A stretch of DNA of 64,000 bases from Xanthomonas sacchari (GTDB lineage Bacteria; Pseudomonadota; Gammaproteobacteria; Xanthomonadales; Xanthomonadaceae), in assembly GCF_024266585.1 (NCBI RefSeq), contig NZ_CP100647.1, positions 1,965,001 to 2,029,000 on the forward strand, written 5' to 3'. A program made the position numbers and the translations under genes. The notes beneath the pieces are model-generated. The model had not been told where the DNA came from, did no database searches, and saw nothing but the letters and a program-made list of their open reading frames with translations. Every line of letters begins with the position of its first letter. The first letter of the stretch is position 1. Below, piece by piece: positions 48,336-58,143 of the stretch.

Positions 48336-49112
48336 ATGACCGTCAATCTGAAAACTCCGCAGGACATCGAGAAGATGCGCGTGGCCGGCCGCCTGGCCGC
48401 CGAGGTACTGGACCTGATCGGCCCGTACGTGAAGCCCGGCGTCACCACCGCCGAGCTGGACCGCATCTGCCACGACCACATCGTCAAGGTGCAGCAGGCG
48501 GTGCCGGCCAACGTCGGCTACCGCGGCTATCCGAAGACCGTGTGCACGTCGGTGAACAACGTCATCTGCCACGGCATTCCCAGCGACAGCAAGGTCCTGA
48601 AGGACGGCGACATCGTCAACATCGACGTGACCGTGATCAAGGACGGCTGGCATGGCGACACCAGCCGCATGTACTGCGTGGGCACCCCCTCGGTGATGGC
48701 GCGGCGCCTGATCGAGGCCACCTACGAGGCGATGTGGCGCGGCATCCGTGCGGTGAAGCCCGGCGCCACGCTCGGCGACGTCGGCCATGCGATCCAGCAG
48801 TACGCCGAGAGCGAGCGCTTCAGCGTGGTGCGCGAGTACTGCGGCCATGGCATCGGCAAGGTCTACCACGACGAACCGCAGGTGCTGCACTACGGCCGGC
48901 CGGGCGATGGCCTGGTGCTGCAGCCGGGCATGACATTCACCATCGAGCCCATGATCAACGAGGGCACGCGCTACACCCGGGTCCTGCCGGACGGCTGGAC
49001 CGTGGTGACCAAGGACCGCAAGCTCTCGGCGCAATGGGAGCACATGGTCGCCGTCACCGACGATGGGGTGGAGGTGCTGACCCTGTCGCCCGGCGGCCTC
49101 GGCGAACCGTGA
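48336..49112 (+). CDS. map: Methionine aminopeptidase, type I
   Basis: Removes the initiator Met. 258 residues: VNLKTPQDIEKMRVAGRLAA, the metal ligands in DIVNIDVTVIKDGWHGDTSR, EYCGHGIGKVYHDEPQVLHY and TFTIEPMINEG, and the final Glu in QWEHMVAVTDDG. The ATG at 48336 is preferred. A second in-frame ATG at 48327 lies within GATAATG, which resembles a -10 element. It is divergent from the pilus operon, and the TGA overlaps the GTG of glnD. Confidence 0.96.
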   Translation: MTVNLKTPQDIEKMRVAGRLAAEVLDLIGPYVKPGVTTAELDRICHDHIVKVQQAVPANVGYRGYPKTVCTSVNNVICHGIPSDSKVLKDGDIVNIDVTVIKDGWHGDTSRMYCVGTPSVMARRLIEATYEAMWRGIRAVKPGATLGDVGHAIQQYAESERFSVVREYCGHGIGKVYHDEPQVLHYGRPGDGLVLQPGMTFTIEPMINEGTRYTRVLPDGWTVVTKDRKLSAQWEHMVAVTDDGVEVLTLSPGGLGEP

Positions 49113-51742
49113 GCCTGCTGCCGGCCGGTGCCGATGCCGGCATGCCCGACGCCGGCGTCGACGACGCCGGCTGGGCGGCGGCGGTCCGGCAACTGCTGGC
49201 GCAGACCGATGCGCGGCTGAGCAAGCGCTTCGACCAGGGCGACGACATCGACCGCCTGCTGGCGCTGCGCGCGCGCGCGCTGGACCAACTGATCCGCCAC
49301 GCCTGGAGCCGTTGCGTGCCGCGCGAGGCCGGGTTGGCCCTGTTCGCGGTCGGCGGCTATGGCCGCGGCGAATTGTTCCCGCGTTCGGACATCGACCTGC
49401 TGGTGTTCGGCGAACTCGATCCCGCGCACGAACCGGCGCTGGCGCGGCTGTTCCCGCTGCTGTGGGATGCCGGCGTGCCGGTCAGCCACGCGGTGCGCTC
49501 GGCCGCGCAGTGCACCGCCGCCTGCGCCGACCAGACCGTGCTGACCGCGCTGATCGAGGCGCGCCCGCTGCAGGCCGACGCCGCCGCCAAGGCGGCGCTG
49601 GCGGCGGCCATCGCGCCGCAGCGGGTGTGGCCGCCGCGCGCATTCTTCATGGCCAAGCGCGAGGAACTGCAGGCCCGCCACCAGCGCTTCGGCGACACCG
49701 CCGACAACCTGGAGCCGGACATCAAGGACGGCCCCGGCGGTTTGCGCGACCTGCACACGCTGGGCTGGATGGCGCTGCGCGCATTCGGCGTGCGCGATCT
49801 GGAGCCGCTGATCGGGCTGGGCCACGTCGGCGGCGACGAGGCCGCCGCGCTGCGCCGCGAGCGCCGCGAACTGGCGCGCTTGCGCTACGGGCTGCACCTG
49901 GTCGCCAATCGCCCGGAAGAGCGGCTGCGCTTCGACTACCAGAAGACCCTGGCGCAGCGCCTGGGCTTCTCCGACGACCCCGAGAGCCTCGGGGTCGAGA
50001 AGATGATGCAGCGCTTCTACCGCAGCGCGGCGATCGTGCGCCGACTCAGCGACCGCCTGCTGCAGCGCTTCGAGGAACAGTTCGACGGCGAGGCGCAGCC
50101 ACAGCCGCTGGATGGCGGCTTCTCGCTGCGCCGCGGCTACCTGGCCGCCGACGCCGAGCGCTGGCCGCAGGCCGACCCGGTGCAGGTGTTCGCGCTGTTC
50201 GCCACCTGGGCCGCGCACGGCGAGATCCGCGGCCTGCACTCGCTGACTGCGCGCGCGCTGGCCGAGGCGCTGCCGCAGCTGCCGGACTACGCCAGCGCCA
50301 GCGCCACCGCGCGCGAGCGCTTCCTGGGCCTGCTGCGCGGCCCGCGCGCGGTGCAGACGTTGACCCGGATGGCGCGGCTGGGCGTGCTCGGGCAGTGGAT
50401 CCCGGCGTTCGCGCAGGTGTCCGGGCGCATGCAGTTCGACCTGTTCCATGTGTACACGGTCGACCAGCACACGCTGATGGTGCTGAAGAACATGGCGGTG
50501 TTCGCCAAGGCGCGCGCCGACGAGCGCTTCTCCATCGCCCATGAAGTCTGGCCGCGGCTGCGCAAGCCGGAACTGCTGCTGCTGGCCGGCCTGTTCCACG
50601 ACATCGCCAAGGGCCGCGGCGGCGACCATTCAGAGCTGGGGGCGGTGGATGCGCGCGCGTTCTGCGCCGCGCATGCGCTCAGCGCCGCCGATACCGACCT
50701 GGTCGCCTGGCTGGTCGAGCAGCACCTGCGCATGTCGGTGACCGCGCAGAAGCAGGACATCGCCGATCCGGAGGTGATCCACCGCTTCGCCAGCCTGGCC
50801 GGCGACCGCGAGCGCCTGGATTACCTGTATCTGCTGACCTGCGCCGACATCGCCGGCACCAGCCCCAAGCTGTGGAACGCGTGGAAGGACCGGCTGCTGG
50901 CCGACCTGTATTTCGCCGCGCGGCGCGCCCTGCGCGAAGGCCTGGAGCATCCGCTGCCGGTGGCCGAGCGCCTGCAGGAGGCGCGCGAGGCCACCCGCGC
51001 GCTGATGCGCATCCAGGGCCACGACGACGTCACCATCGACCGCCAGTTCGCCGGCATGCCGGACGAGAGCTTCCTGCGCTTCCGCCCCGAGCAACTGGCC
51101 TGGCAGGCGACGTCGCTGATGGAGGTGGAACTGGGCGGCACCCTGGTCAAGGTGCGCCCGGTCACCCCCGACGATGCGGCGCTGGAAGTGTTCGTGTACT
51201 CGCCGGACCGCGACGGCCTGTTCGCCGCGATCGTGATGACCCTGGACCGGCTCGGCTACGGCATCCACCGCGCACGCGTGCTCGATGCGCCGCACGAGGC
51301 GATCTTCGACACCTTCGAGGTCATGCCCGCCGATGCCTTCGCCAGCGGCGACCTGGCGCAACTGCAGGCGGCGCTGCGCGAGGCGCTGGCCGGCGACCTG
51401 GCGCGGCTGCGTCCGGCGCGGCGGGTGGTGCCGCGGCAGTTGCGGCATTTCCGCTTCGCCCCGCGCATCGAGTTCCGCGAAAGCCTCGATGGCCGCCGGA
51501 CCCGGCTCAGCCTGGTCGCGCCGGACCGCCCCGGGCTGCTGTCGGACGTGGCCCAGGTGCTGCGCCGGCAGCATTTGCGCGTGCACGATGCGCGCATCGC
51601 CACCTTCGGCGAGCGCGCCGAGGACCAGTTCCACATCACCGACGAGCACAACCTGCCGTTGCCCGACGCCGCCCGCCAGGCGCTGCAGGCCGCGCTGCAG
51701 GCCTGCCTGGACCCCGATTCCCCGCCTGGAGACCCCCGCTGA
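49109..51742 (+). CDS. glnD: Bifunctional PII uridylyltransferase/uridylyl-removing enzyme
   Basis: The nitrogen-status sensor that uridylylates and deuridylylates PII (GlnB/GlnK) in response to glutamine. 877 residues: nucleotidyltransferase motif [20 protein letters not shown] near 75-95, [20 protein letters not shown], the HD domain [20 protein letters not shown], and two C-terminal ACT domains ([20 protein letters not shown] and [20 protein letters not shown]). It starts at a GTG overlapping the map stop (GTGA) and its TGA overlaps the dapD ATG, so the three genes are coupled. Confidence 0.96.
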   Translation: MSLLPAGADAGMPDAGVDDAGWAAAVRQLLAQTDARLSKRFDQGDDIDRLLALRARALDQLIRHAWSRCVPREAGLALFAVGGYGRGELFPRSDIDLLVFGELDPAHEPALARLFPLLWDAGVPVSHAVRSAAQCTAACADQTVLTALIEARPLQADAAAKAALAAAIAPQRVWPPRAFFMAKREELQARHQRFGDTADNLEPDIKDGPGGLRDLHTLGWMALRAFGVRDLEPLIGLGHVGGDEAAALRRERRELARLRYGLHLVANRPEERLRFDYQKTLAQRLGFSDDPESLGVEKMMQRFYRSAAIVRRLSDRLLQRFEEQFDGEAQPQPLDGGFSLRRGYLAADAERWPQADPVQVFALFATWAAHGEIRGLHSLTARALAEALPQLPDYASASATARERFLGLLRGPRAVQTLTRMARLGVLGQWIPAFAQVSGRMQFDLFHVYTVDQHTLMVLKNMAVFAKARADERFSIAHEVWPRLRKPELLLLAGLFHDIAKGRGGDHSELGAVDARAFCAAHALSAADTDLVAWLVEQHLRMSVTAQKQDIADPEVIHRFASLAGDRERLDYLYLLTCADIAGTSPKLWNAWKDRLLADLYFAARRALREGLEHPLPVAERLQEAREATRALMRIQGHDDVTIDRQFAGMPDESFLRFRPEQLAWQATSLMEVELGGTLVKVRPVTPDDAALEVFVYSPDRDGLFAAIVMTLDRLGYGIHRARVLDAPHEAIFDTFEVMPADAFASGDLAQLQAALREALAGDLARLRPARRVVPRQLRHFRFAPRIEFRESLDGRRTRLSLVAPDRPGLLSDVAQVLRRQHLRVHDARIATFGERAEDQFHITDEHNLPLPDAARQALQAALQACLDPDSPPGDPR

Positions 51743-52725
51743 TGGCCACCAAGAAGCCCGCCGCCAAGAAGACCGCCACCAAGACGCCGGCCAAGCCCGC
51801 CGCCGCCAAGCGCGCGGCGCCGACCGCGGCGGCCAAGCCGGCCGCCAAGCCCGCGCCGAAGCCGCCGCGCGCCAAGCCGGTTGCCGTGCCCAGCGCCGAC
51901 GAACTGAAGTTCACCATCGACAGCGCCTTCGAGCGCCGCGCCACCCTGACCCTGGACGAGATCGAGGGATCGACCCGGCCGGTGGTCAACCGCGTCATCG
52001 ATGGCCTGGAGCGCGGCGAGTTCCGCGTCGCCGAGCCGGACGGGCACGGCGGCTGGAAGGTCAACGAGTGGCTGAAGAAGGCGGTGCTGCTGTACTTCCG
52101 GGTCAACGAGATGGCCGTGGTGGAAGCGCAGCCGGCGCCGTTCTGGGACAAGGTGGAAGCGCGCTTCGCCGGCTACCACGAGGCCGAGTTCCGCAAGGCC
52201 GGGGTGCGCGTGGTGCCGGGGGCGGTCGCGCGTCGCGGCAGCTATTTCGGCAAGGACGTGGTGCTGATGCCGAGCTTCACCAACATCGGCGCGTACGTCG
52301 GCGAGGGCACCATGGTCGATACCTGGGCCACGGTCGGTTCCTGCGCGCAGATCGGCAAGCACTGTCACCTGTCCGGCGGCGCCGGCATCGGCGGCGTGCT
52401 CGAGCCGCTGCAGGCCAGCCCCACCATCATCGAAGACCACTGCTTCATCGGCGCGCGCTCGGAGGTGGTGGAGGGCGTGGTGGTTGGCCACCACAGCGTG
52501 ATCGGCATGGGCGTGTTTCTGGGTCAGAGCACGCGCATCTACAACCGCGCCACCGGCGAGATCTCCTACGGCTACGTGCCGCCGTACAGCGTGGTGGTGT
52601 CCGGGCAGTTGCCGTCCAAGGACGGCTCGCACTCGCTGTACTGCGCGGTGATCGTCAAGCAGGTCGACGCCAAGACCCGCAGCAAGACCAGCGTCAACGA
52701 TCTGCTGCGCGGGCTGGCCGACTGA
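51742..52725 (+). CDS. dapD: Tetrahydrodipicolinate N-succinyltransferase with basic N-terminal tail
   Basis: Lysine/diaminopimelate pathway enzyme that succinylates tetrahydrodipicolinate. 327 residues, about 50 more than usual. The extra N-terminus is a lysine/alanine/proline-rich tail ([20 protein letters not shown] and [13 protein letters not shown]), resembling histone-H1-like bacterial tails. The core starts at about 51 ([20 protein letters not shown]) and contains [15 protein letters not shown], then the hexapeptide helix [20 protein letters not shown] and [13 protein letters not shown]. Its start overlaps the glnD stop. The tail may be disordered or nucleic-acid binding; its role is unknown. 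Confidence 0.95.
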   Translation: MATKKPAAKKTATKTPAKPAAAKRAAPTAAAKPAAKPAPKPPRAKPVAVPSADELKFTIDSAFERRATLTLDEIEGSTRPVVNRVIDGLERGEFRVAEPDGHGGWKVNEWLKKAVLLYFRVNEMAVVEAQPAPFWDKVEARFAGYHEAEFRKAGVRVVPGAVARRGSYFGKDVVLMPSFTNIGAYVGEGTMVDTWATVGSCAQIGKHCHLSGGAGIGGVLEPLQASPTIIEDHCFIGARSEVVEGVVVGHHSVIGMGVFLGQSTRIYNRATGEISYGYVPPYSVVVSGQLPSKDGSHSLYCAVIVKQVDAKTRSKTSVNDLLRGLAD

Positions 52726-52730
52726 GCATG

Positions 52731-52757
52731 GCGAGACCGGGCCAGGCCCGGTCTCGC
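52731..52757 (+). terminator. Strong hairpin just after dapD
   Basis: GCGAGACCGGGC-CAG-GCCCGGTCTCGC: a perfect 12-base stem with a 3-base loop, starting 5 bases after the dapD stop. It lacks a U-run, so it may be a rho-aided terminator or an mRNA-end stabiliser. Confidence 0.65.
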
Positions 52758-53103
52758 GCTGGCACGCCGCTCCCCGTCGACGTCGTGGTCGGCCGGAGCG
52801 GCAAGCACGCGGCAGCTTCCGTCTGTCGCCGGCATGCAGCCTTTTGCGAATCCCGTACCGCCGTCTTGTCTGCGGGCGGGCAGGACAGCCCATGGTGGTG
52901 GTCGCGCGGGCGCGAGGCGGTCGCCTGGTCCGCGCAGATTCGCAATCTCGCGCCGGTGGCAGGGCGCATACCCGACGTACATCGGTGGCCGGATACGCTG
53001 CCACACACGGGTTCAGGCGCTGCCTCGGCGGTGCGTATCGGACCCGACGATGCCCGGCGCAGACCGTCGTCGGGGGTTGCCGCTGCGCCGACAGGAGACA
53101 CCG
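52758..53103. other. Intergenic region upstream of the lipoprotein gene
   Basis: About 346 bases. Short open frames run through it on both strands but none has a domain or start context. It should contain the promoter of the lipoprotein gene, which I cannot define, and a CCCGACGATG...CGTCGTCGG near-palindrome (53042-53078). Confidence 0.5.
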
Positions 53104-53883
53104 ATGCGAAAGATCACATGGGCTTTCTGGATGACGGCAGCGTTGGCGCTGTCCGGATGCGGCCGTGAGGGCGCGCCGGCGCCGGCGGCGCTCAAGGATG
53201 CCGACACGCACGCGGCGGCGGCCGCTGCGCCGGCCTCCGCGTCGACGGTGCCAGCGGCGTCCGCACCACCGCAGGCAGCGACCGCGACGGCGGATGCGAG
53301 CGCGGCAAGCGAGCCGCTGTCCTGCGCCGCCGAGATCGGCGCCGACGCCGCGGCGGCGCGCGTGGCCACCTGCCGCGCGGTGTCGCCGGCCACCCATCCG
53401 CCCTGCAATGCCGCCAACAGCTGCGCCATGATCGACAACGAGATCGCCCGCAGCTGCGCGCTGCTCGGCCGCGACGCGGCGGCCGCCGCCGGTTGCGGCC
53501 CGGCCGCCGACAGCCCGCAGGCGGCGGCCGCGGTGGTGCGGCGCTACTACGCGGCGATCAATGCGCGCGACTACGCCACGGCCTGGCAGCAGTGGGGCGA
53601 GGACGGGCGCCCGGGGCAGTCCTACGCTGCGTTCAAGGCCGGCTTCGCCCGGACCCGCGCGGTGCAGGTGACGATCGGCGCGCTGGGCGCCGGCGAAGGT
53701 GCCGCCGGCTCGGTGTACCAGCCCGTGCCGGTCACCGTGGAGGCGACGCTGGCCGACGGCACGCGGCAACGCTTCCGCGGCGACGACGTCCTGCGCCGCG
53801 TCAACGGCGTGGACGGCGCCGCGGCCGCGCAGTTGCGCTGGCGGATCGACTCGGCGCAGCTCAAGGAAATGCCGGCGCAATGA
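53104..53883 (+). CDS. Lipoprotein with NTF2-like C-terminal region
   Basis: A 259-residue lipoprotein: signal MTAALALSGC with lipobox LSGC, a long Ala/Ser/Thr linker (about 25-80), then a cysteine-containing segment (CAAEIGADAAAARVATCRAV, CNAANSCAMIDNEIARSCAL) and a C-terminal domain from about residue 130 with VVRRYYAAINARDYATAWQQ, which reads like a SnoaL/NTF2-like fold. AGGAG lies 8 bases before the ATG. Function unknown. It interrupts the dap-asn cluster between dapD and the ArsC-like gene. Confidence 0.75.
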   Translation: MRKITWAFWMTAALALSGCGREGAPAPAALKDADTHAAAAAAPASASTVPAASAPPQAATATADASAASEPLSCAAEIGADAAAARVATCRAVSPATHPPCNAANSCAMIDNEIARSCALLGRDAAAAAGCGPAADSPQAAAAVVRRYYAAINARDYATAWQQWGEDGRPGQSYAAFKAGFARTRAVQVTIGALGAGEGAAGSVYQPVPVTVEATLADGTRQRFRGDDVLRRVNGVDGAAAAQLRWRIDSAQLKEMPAQ

Positions 53884-53982
53884 GGAGCGGTCCGGCCGAT
53901 CGCGGTGTCCTGCTGCGCAGGGGACCCGACGGCGCGCGCGCCGGGTAAGATCACGCGCGCCACGCTGCCACGCGGCGTGCCG

Positions 53983-54046
53983 ACCCTCACCCCAACCCCT
54001 CTCCCCCACGGGGACTCCCTACGGTCGCCGGTGGAAGAGGGGCTTC
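53983..54046. repeat. CCCCTCTCCC/GGGAGAGGGG-type extragenic repeat
   Basis: CTCACCCCAACCCCTCTCCC followed by CACGGGG and, after 20 bases, GGTGGAAGAGGGGCTT. The outer arms form an imperfect stem. This is the common extragenic element of xanthomonad and related genomes. It lies just upstream of the ArsC-like gene and could terminate lipoprotein transcription. Confidence 0.55.
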
Positions 54047-54068
54047 CTCGCTTGAAGGGATGGTTTCG

Positions 54069-54425
54069 ATGACGACGTTGTACGGATTGAAGAACTGCGA
54101 CACCTGCAAGAAAGCGACAAAGTGGCTGGACCGCTTCGGCGTGGCCTATACCTTCGTCGATTACCGCGAGCACAAGCCGACGCCGGACACCCTGCTGGAC
54201 TGGGCCGGCCAGGCCGGCGGCTTCGATGCGCTGGTCAACAAGTCCTCGACCACCTGGCGGCAACTGCCCGACAACAAGAAGACCCCCGGCTCCGATGCCG
54301 AGTGGAAGCTGCTGCTGCGCGAGTATCCGCAGCTGATCCGGCGGCCGGTGGTGGTGACCGACGACGGCCGGCTCAGCCAGGGCTTTTCCGACAACGGCTT
54401 CAAGCAGCGCTTCGGGGTGGCGTGA
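54069..54425 (+). CDS. ArsC/Spx-family protein (YffB-like)
   Basis: A 118-residue thioredoxin-fold protein. It opens TLYGLKNCDTCKKATKWLDR with a CDTC motif and contains GQAGGFDALVNKSSTTWRQL and PQLIRRPVVVTDDGRLSQGF, the ArsC-like layout. The YffB family is linked to dapE and is often annotated as arsenate reductase-related, but arsenate activity is not established. I prefer the ATG at 54069, with GAAGGGA at good spacing; the ATG at 54060 is too close to it. The stop overlaps the GNAT start (GTGA). Confidence 0.85.
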   Translation: MTTLYGLKNCDTCKKATKWLDRFGVAYTFVDYREHKPTPDTLLDWAGQAGGFDALVNKSSTTWRQLPDNKKTPGSDAEWKLLLREYPQLIRRPVVVTDDGRLSQGFSDNGFKQRFGVA

Positions 54426-54880
54426 CCATCCGCCCGTACCGGGCCGAGGACTGGGCGCGCCTGTGCGCCATCCACGACGCCGCGCGCCTGGAGGAACTGC
54501 AGGCGGCGGGGCTGGCCGATGCGTTCCTGCCGCTGCCGATCGCGGCCGCGCGCGAAGGCCTGTTCGATTACCGCGTGCAGGTCGCCGAATGGCAGGGACA
54601 GGTGCTCGGCTTCGTCGCCTACGATGGCGAGGAACTGGCCTGGCTGTACGTGGATCCGTCCGCACGCCGGCGCGGCGTCGGCCAGGCGCTGGTGGCCGCG
54701 GTGCAGGAGGCCAGCCCGGCGGGCCTGACGCTGGAATTGCTGGAGGGCAATGCCGCGGCGCTGGCGTTCTACCGCGCCTGTGGCTTCGTCGAAACCGGCA
54801 TGCAGCATGGGCGCATGCCAGGCAACGAGGCGTTCGCGGTGCGCGTGCAGTGCATGCGCTGGCCGGCGCGCGCGGGCTGA
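54422..54880 (+). CDS. GNAT-family N-acetyltransferase
   Basis: A 152-residue acyltransferase starting at a GTG (VTIRPYRAEDWARLCAIHDA) that overlaps the ArsC-like stop. The acetyl-CoA motif is LYVDPSARRRGVGQALVAAV, followed by LELLEGNAAALAFYRACGFV, the typical motif B. The substrate is unknown. Coupled translation with the ArsC-like gene suggests a shared role. Confidence 0.85.
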   Translation: MTIRPYRAEDWARLCAIHDAARLEELQAAGLADAFLPLPIAAAREGLFDYRVQVAEWQGQVLGFVAYDGEELAWLYVDPSARRRGVGQALVAAVQEASPAGLTLELLEGNAAALAFYRACGFVETGMQHGRMPGNEAFAVRVQCMRWPARAG

Positions 54881-55069
54881 GCGCGGTCCGCGGCCCGCCT
54901 GCGCTCGGCCAGGCGGGCAGGCAGGGTGCTCGGCATCGCTATCCCGCCCTCGTACACTGCGGTTCCCGCTGCGCCGTCAGCGTGCACGTGGCGACCGCTC
55001 GCGCGGTCTGCAGGCCACGGCGCAGCGTCCGCAGCATTGCGTCTTCCGCCTTCCAAACGGTGTCCCTGC

Positions 55070-56200
55070 ATGTCCGATGTCCTTGAACTCGCCTGCGACC
55101 TGATCGCCCGCCCGTCGGTCACCCCCGACGATGCCGGTTGCCAGGAGCTGATCGCGCAGCGGCTGGCGCGCGCCGGTTTCGCCATCGAGCGGCTACGCTG
55201 CGGCCAGGTCGACAATCTCTGGGCCACCCACCGCGGCGGCGACGGCCCGGTGCTGGCCCTGCTCGGCCATACCGACGTGGTGCCGCCGGGGCCGCGCGAA
55301 GCCTGGGCCAGCGATCCGTTCGCGCCGCAGGTTCGCGACGGCGTGCTGTACGGGCGCGGCGCGGCCGACATGAAGGGCAGCGTGGCCGCCTTCGTGGTCG
55401 CCGCCGAGCGGTTCGTGGCGGCGCATCCGCAGCACCCTGGCACGCTGGCGGTGTTGCTGACCAGCGACGAGGAGGGCGATGCGATCGATGGCGTGCGCCA
55501 CGTGGCGCGCATGTTCGCCGAGCGCGGCGAGCGCATCGACTGGTGCCTCACCGGCGAACCGTCGTCCACCGAACGGCTCGGCGACCTGCTGCGGGTCGGC
55601 CGTCGCGGCAGCCTTTCCGGCGCGCTGCGCGTGCGCGGCGTGCAGGGCCATGTGGCCTATCCGCACAAGGCGCGCAACCCGATCCACCTGGCCGCGCCGG
55701 CGCTGGCCGAGCTGGTCGCGCGGCACTGGGACGACGGTTACGAAAGCTTCCCGCCGACCAGCCTGCAGATCTCCAACGTGCACGCCGGCACCGGCGCCAA
55801 CAACGTGATCCCCGGCGAACTGCAGGTCGCCTTCAACCTGCGCTACACCCCGCACTGGGATGCGCCGCGGCTGGAGGCGGAGATCGCCGCGCTGTTCGAT
55901 CGTCATGGCCTGGACTACGAGCTGCGCTGGCACCGCAGCGGCGAGCCGTTCTACACCCCGGAAGGCACGCTGCGGCGGGTGGCGCGCGAGGTGCTGGGCG
56001 AGGTCGCCGGTGCGCCGCCGGAGGAGAGCACCGGCGGCGGCACCTCCGATGCGCGTTTCATCGCCCCGCTGGGCGCGCAATGCATCGAGGTCGGCCCGGT
56101 CAACGCCAGCATCCACCAGGTCGACGAACATGTGCGCGTGGCCGACCTGGAGGCGCTGCCGGACCTGTACCTGCGCCTGATCGAACGGTTGCTGCGGTAA
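55070..56200 (+). CDS. dapE: Succinyl-diaminopimelate desuccinylase
   Basis: M20 zinc peptidase-fold enzyme of the lysine/meso-DAP pathway, 376 residues. Metal ligands lie in [19 protein letters not shown] (His), [15 protein letters not shown] (bridging Asp) and [13 protein letters not shown] (Glu-Glu pair). The dimerisation-domain His lies in [20 protein letters not shown], and [14 protein letters not shown] is the C-terminal family signature. It pairs functionally with dapD. 189 bases separate it from the GNAT gene. Confidence 0.96.
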   Translation: MSDVLELACDLIARPSVTPDDAGCQELIAQRLARAGFAIERLRCGQVDNLWATHRGGDGPVLALLGHTDVVPPGPREAWASDPFAPQVRDGVLYGRGAADMKGSVAAFVVAAERFVAAHPQHPGTLAVLLTSDEEGDAIDGVRHVARMFAERGERIDWCLTGEPSSTERLGDLLRVGRRGSLSGALRVRGVQGHVAYPHKARNPIHLAAPALAELVARHWDDGYESFPPTSLQISNVHAGTGANNVIPGELQVAFNLRYTPHWDAPRLEAEIAALFDRHGLDYELRWHRSGEPFYTPEGTLRRVAREVLGEVAGAPPEESTGGGTSDARFIAPLGAQCIEVGPVNASIHQVDEHVRVADLEALPDLYLRLIERLLR

Positions 56201-56238
56201 CAGTTGCGCCGGCCCGCGCGCCGGGTTACGTTCGCTCC

Positions 56239-56334
56239 ATGCACTCGCTGTCCGCCCTCCGCTCGACCACCGCCAACGGCCGCAATCATGCGCTGGCGAA
56301 TAATCGTGCGCGGCCGATGCGGGTCTGCGACTAG
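56239..56334 (+). CDS. Candidate asnB leader peptide with four Asn codons
   Basis: A 31-codon frame beginning MHSLSALRSTTANGRN and ending in TAG. Asn stands at codons 13, 16, 21 and 22 (AAC, AAT, AAT, AAT). Three are AAT, which should be the less-used codon in this GC-rich genome, and two are adjacent. It ends 33 bases before the terminator stem and its last codons overlap the duplicated arm. No Shine-Dalgarno is visible. A weak TTGCGC-17-TACGTT upstream would start transcription close to the ATG, so it could be leaderless. Too short for routine gene finding; supported mainly by its position and Asn content. Confidence 0.7.
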   Translation: MHSLSALRSTTANGRNHALANNRARPMRVCD

Positions 56335-56397
56335 GCGCTACCAGAACCACCACGCCCAGCCACCAGAAAACCCGCATCGGCCGATGCGGGTTTTTTT
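56312..56397 (+). promoter_or_regulatory. asnB transcription attenuator
   Basis: A terminator lies at 56367-56397: AACCCGCATCGG directly followed by CCGATGCGGG and a run of seven T. The sequence GGCCGATGCGGGT, the 3' arm of this hairpin (56379-56391), occurs again at 56312-56324, so the upstream copy can pair with the 5' arm (56370-56380) instead and prevent termination. The duplicated arm begins 8 bases after the tandem Asn codons and ends 8 bases before the leader stop. A ribosome stalled for lack of Asn-tRNA would leave most of it free, while one at the stop codon would cover it. Confidence 0.85.
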
Positions 56398-56451
56398 GTG
56401 TCTGCGTGCGTGCCCCTTCGCCATCACCACCCCACGATCAGGAGCTTTCCC

Positions 56452-58143
56452 ATGTGTTCGATCTTCGGCATCTTCGGCCTGCAACCGGGCGACGACCTGC
56501 AGGCCCTGCGACGGCAGGCGCTGGACTGCTCGCAGCGGCAGCGCCACCGCGGCCCGGACTGGAGCGGCGTGTATGTCGACGACGGCGCGATCCTGGTGCA
56601 CGAGCGCCTGGCCATCGTCGATCCGGCCGGCGGTTCGCAGCCGCTGCTGTCGGACGATGGGCAACTGGCGCTGGCGGTCAACGGCGAGATCTACAACCAC
56701 CGCGAACTGAAGAAGCAACTCGCCCAGCCCTACGCCTTCCAGACCGGCTCGGACTGCGAGGTGATCAACGCGCTGTACCGCGAAACCACGCCGGACGCGC
56801 TGCTGAACCGGCTCAACGGCATCTTCGCCTTCGCGCTGTGGGACAAGGCCGCCGGCCGCGTGCTGATCGCGCGCGATCCGATGGGCGTGTGCCCGCTGTA
56901 CTGGGGCCATGACACGCAGGGCCGGCTGCGCGTGGCCTCGGAGATGAAATCGCTGGCCGACAGCTGCGCCGACGTCGCCCAGTTCCCGCCCGGCCATTAC
57001 TACGACAGCGCCAGCGGCGAGCTCGTGCAGTACTACCGCAAGCCATGGCGCGACTACGCGGCGGTGCAGGGCGTGGAGGTGAGCAAGCAGGAACTGCGCG
57101 AGGCCTTCGAGCGCGCCGTGCATCGCCAACTGATGACCGACGTGCCGTACGGCGTGCTGCTCTCCGGCGGGCTGGATTCGTCGCTGGTGGCGGCGGTGGC
57201 GGCGCGCTTCGCGCGCAAGCGCATCGAGGAGAACGACGAGGCCGAGGCCTGGTGGCCGCGCCTGCACTCGTTCGCGATCGGCCTGAAGGGCTCGCCGGAC
57301 CTGGCCGCCGCGGCGATCGCGGCCGAGGCGCTGGGCACCGTGCACCACGGTTTCGAATACACCTTCGAGGAAGGCCTGGACGCGCTGCCGGAGGTGATTC
57401 GGCACATCGAGACCTACGACGTCACCACCATCCGCGCCTCCACGCCGATGTTCCTGCTGGCGCGGCGGATCAAGGCGATGGGGGTGAAGATGGTGCTGTC
57501 CGGCGAAGGCAGCGACGAGATCTTCGGCGGCTACCTGTACTTCCACAAGGCGCCGAACGCGCGCGAATTCCACGAGGAGCTGATCCGCAAGCTCGACGCC
57601 CTCTACAACTACGATTGCCTGCGCGCCAACAAGTCGATGATGGCCTGGGGCGTGGAGCCGCGCGTACCGTTCCTGGACGTGGAGTTCCTGGACGTGGCCA
57701 TGCGCATGGACGCCCAGTACAAGATGGCCGGCACCCGCGCCGACGGCAGCAAGCGCATCGAGAAGGCGGTGCTGCGCGAAGCCTTCGAGGGCTACCTGCC
57801 CGAGTCGATCCTGTGGCGGCAGAAGGAGCAGTTCAGCGATGGCGTCGGCTACGGCTGGATCGACGGACTGAAGGCGCATGCCGAAGCGCAGGTCAGCGAC
57901 CGCGAACTGGCCGCGGCCGACAAGCGCTTCCCGGTGAACCCGCCGCAGACCAAGGAAGCCTATTACTACCGCAGCCTGTTCGAGCGCGCGTTCCCGACCC
58001 CGGCTGCGGCCGAGACCGTGCCCGGCGGCAAGTCGATCGCCTGCTCCTCGCCGGCGGCGATCGCCTGGGACGCCAGCTTCGCGGCGATGGCCGATCCCTC
58101 CGGCCGCGCGGTGGCCGGGGTGCACGCGCAAGCGTTGGCATGA
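56452..58143 (+). CDS. asnB: Asparagine synthetase (glutamine-hydrolysing)
   Basis: Makes asparagine from aspartate, ATP and glutamine amide. 563 residues. The N-terminal class II glutaminase starts CSIFGIFG, with the catalytic Cys at position 2 after Met removal. RHRGPDWSG and VNGEIYNHRELKKQL are glutaminase signatures. The synthetase domain has the ATP motif GVLLSGGLDSSLVAAVAARF, then MVLSGEGSDEIFGGYLYFHK and EPRVPFLDVEFLDVAMRMDA. AGGAG lies 8 bases before the ATG. It is preceded by the Asn leader and attenuator, and closes the dap-asn aspartate-family cluster. Confidence 0.96.
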   Translation: MCSIFGIFGLQPGDDLQALRRQALDCSQRQRHRGPDWSGVYVDDGAILVHERLAIVDPAGGSQPLLSDDGQLALAVNGEIYNHRELKKQLAQPYAFQTGSDCEVINALYRETTPDALLNRLNGIFAFALWDKAAGRVLIARDPMGVCPLYWGHDTQGRLRVASEMKSLADSCADVAQFPPGHYYDSASGELVQYYRKPWRDYAAVQGVEVSKQELREAFERAVHRQLMTDVPYGVLLSGGLDSSLVAAVAARFARKRIEENDEAEAWWPRLHSFAIGLKGSPDLAAAAIAAEALGTVHHGFEYTFEEGLDALPEVIRHIETYDVTTIRASTPMFLLARRIKAMGVKMVLSGEGSDEIFGGYLYFHKAPNAREFHEELIRKLDALYNYDCLRANKSMMAWGVEPRVPFLDVEFLDVAMRMDAQYKMAGTRADGSKRIEKAVLREAFEGYLPESILWRQKEQFSDGVGYGWIDGLKAHAEAQVSDRELAAADKRFPVNPPQTKEAYYYRSLFERAFPTPAAAETVPGGKSIACSSPAAIAWDASFAAMADPSGRAVAGVHAQALA

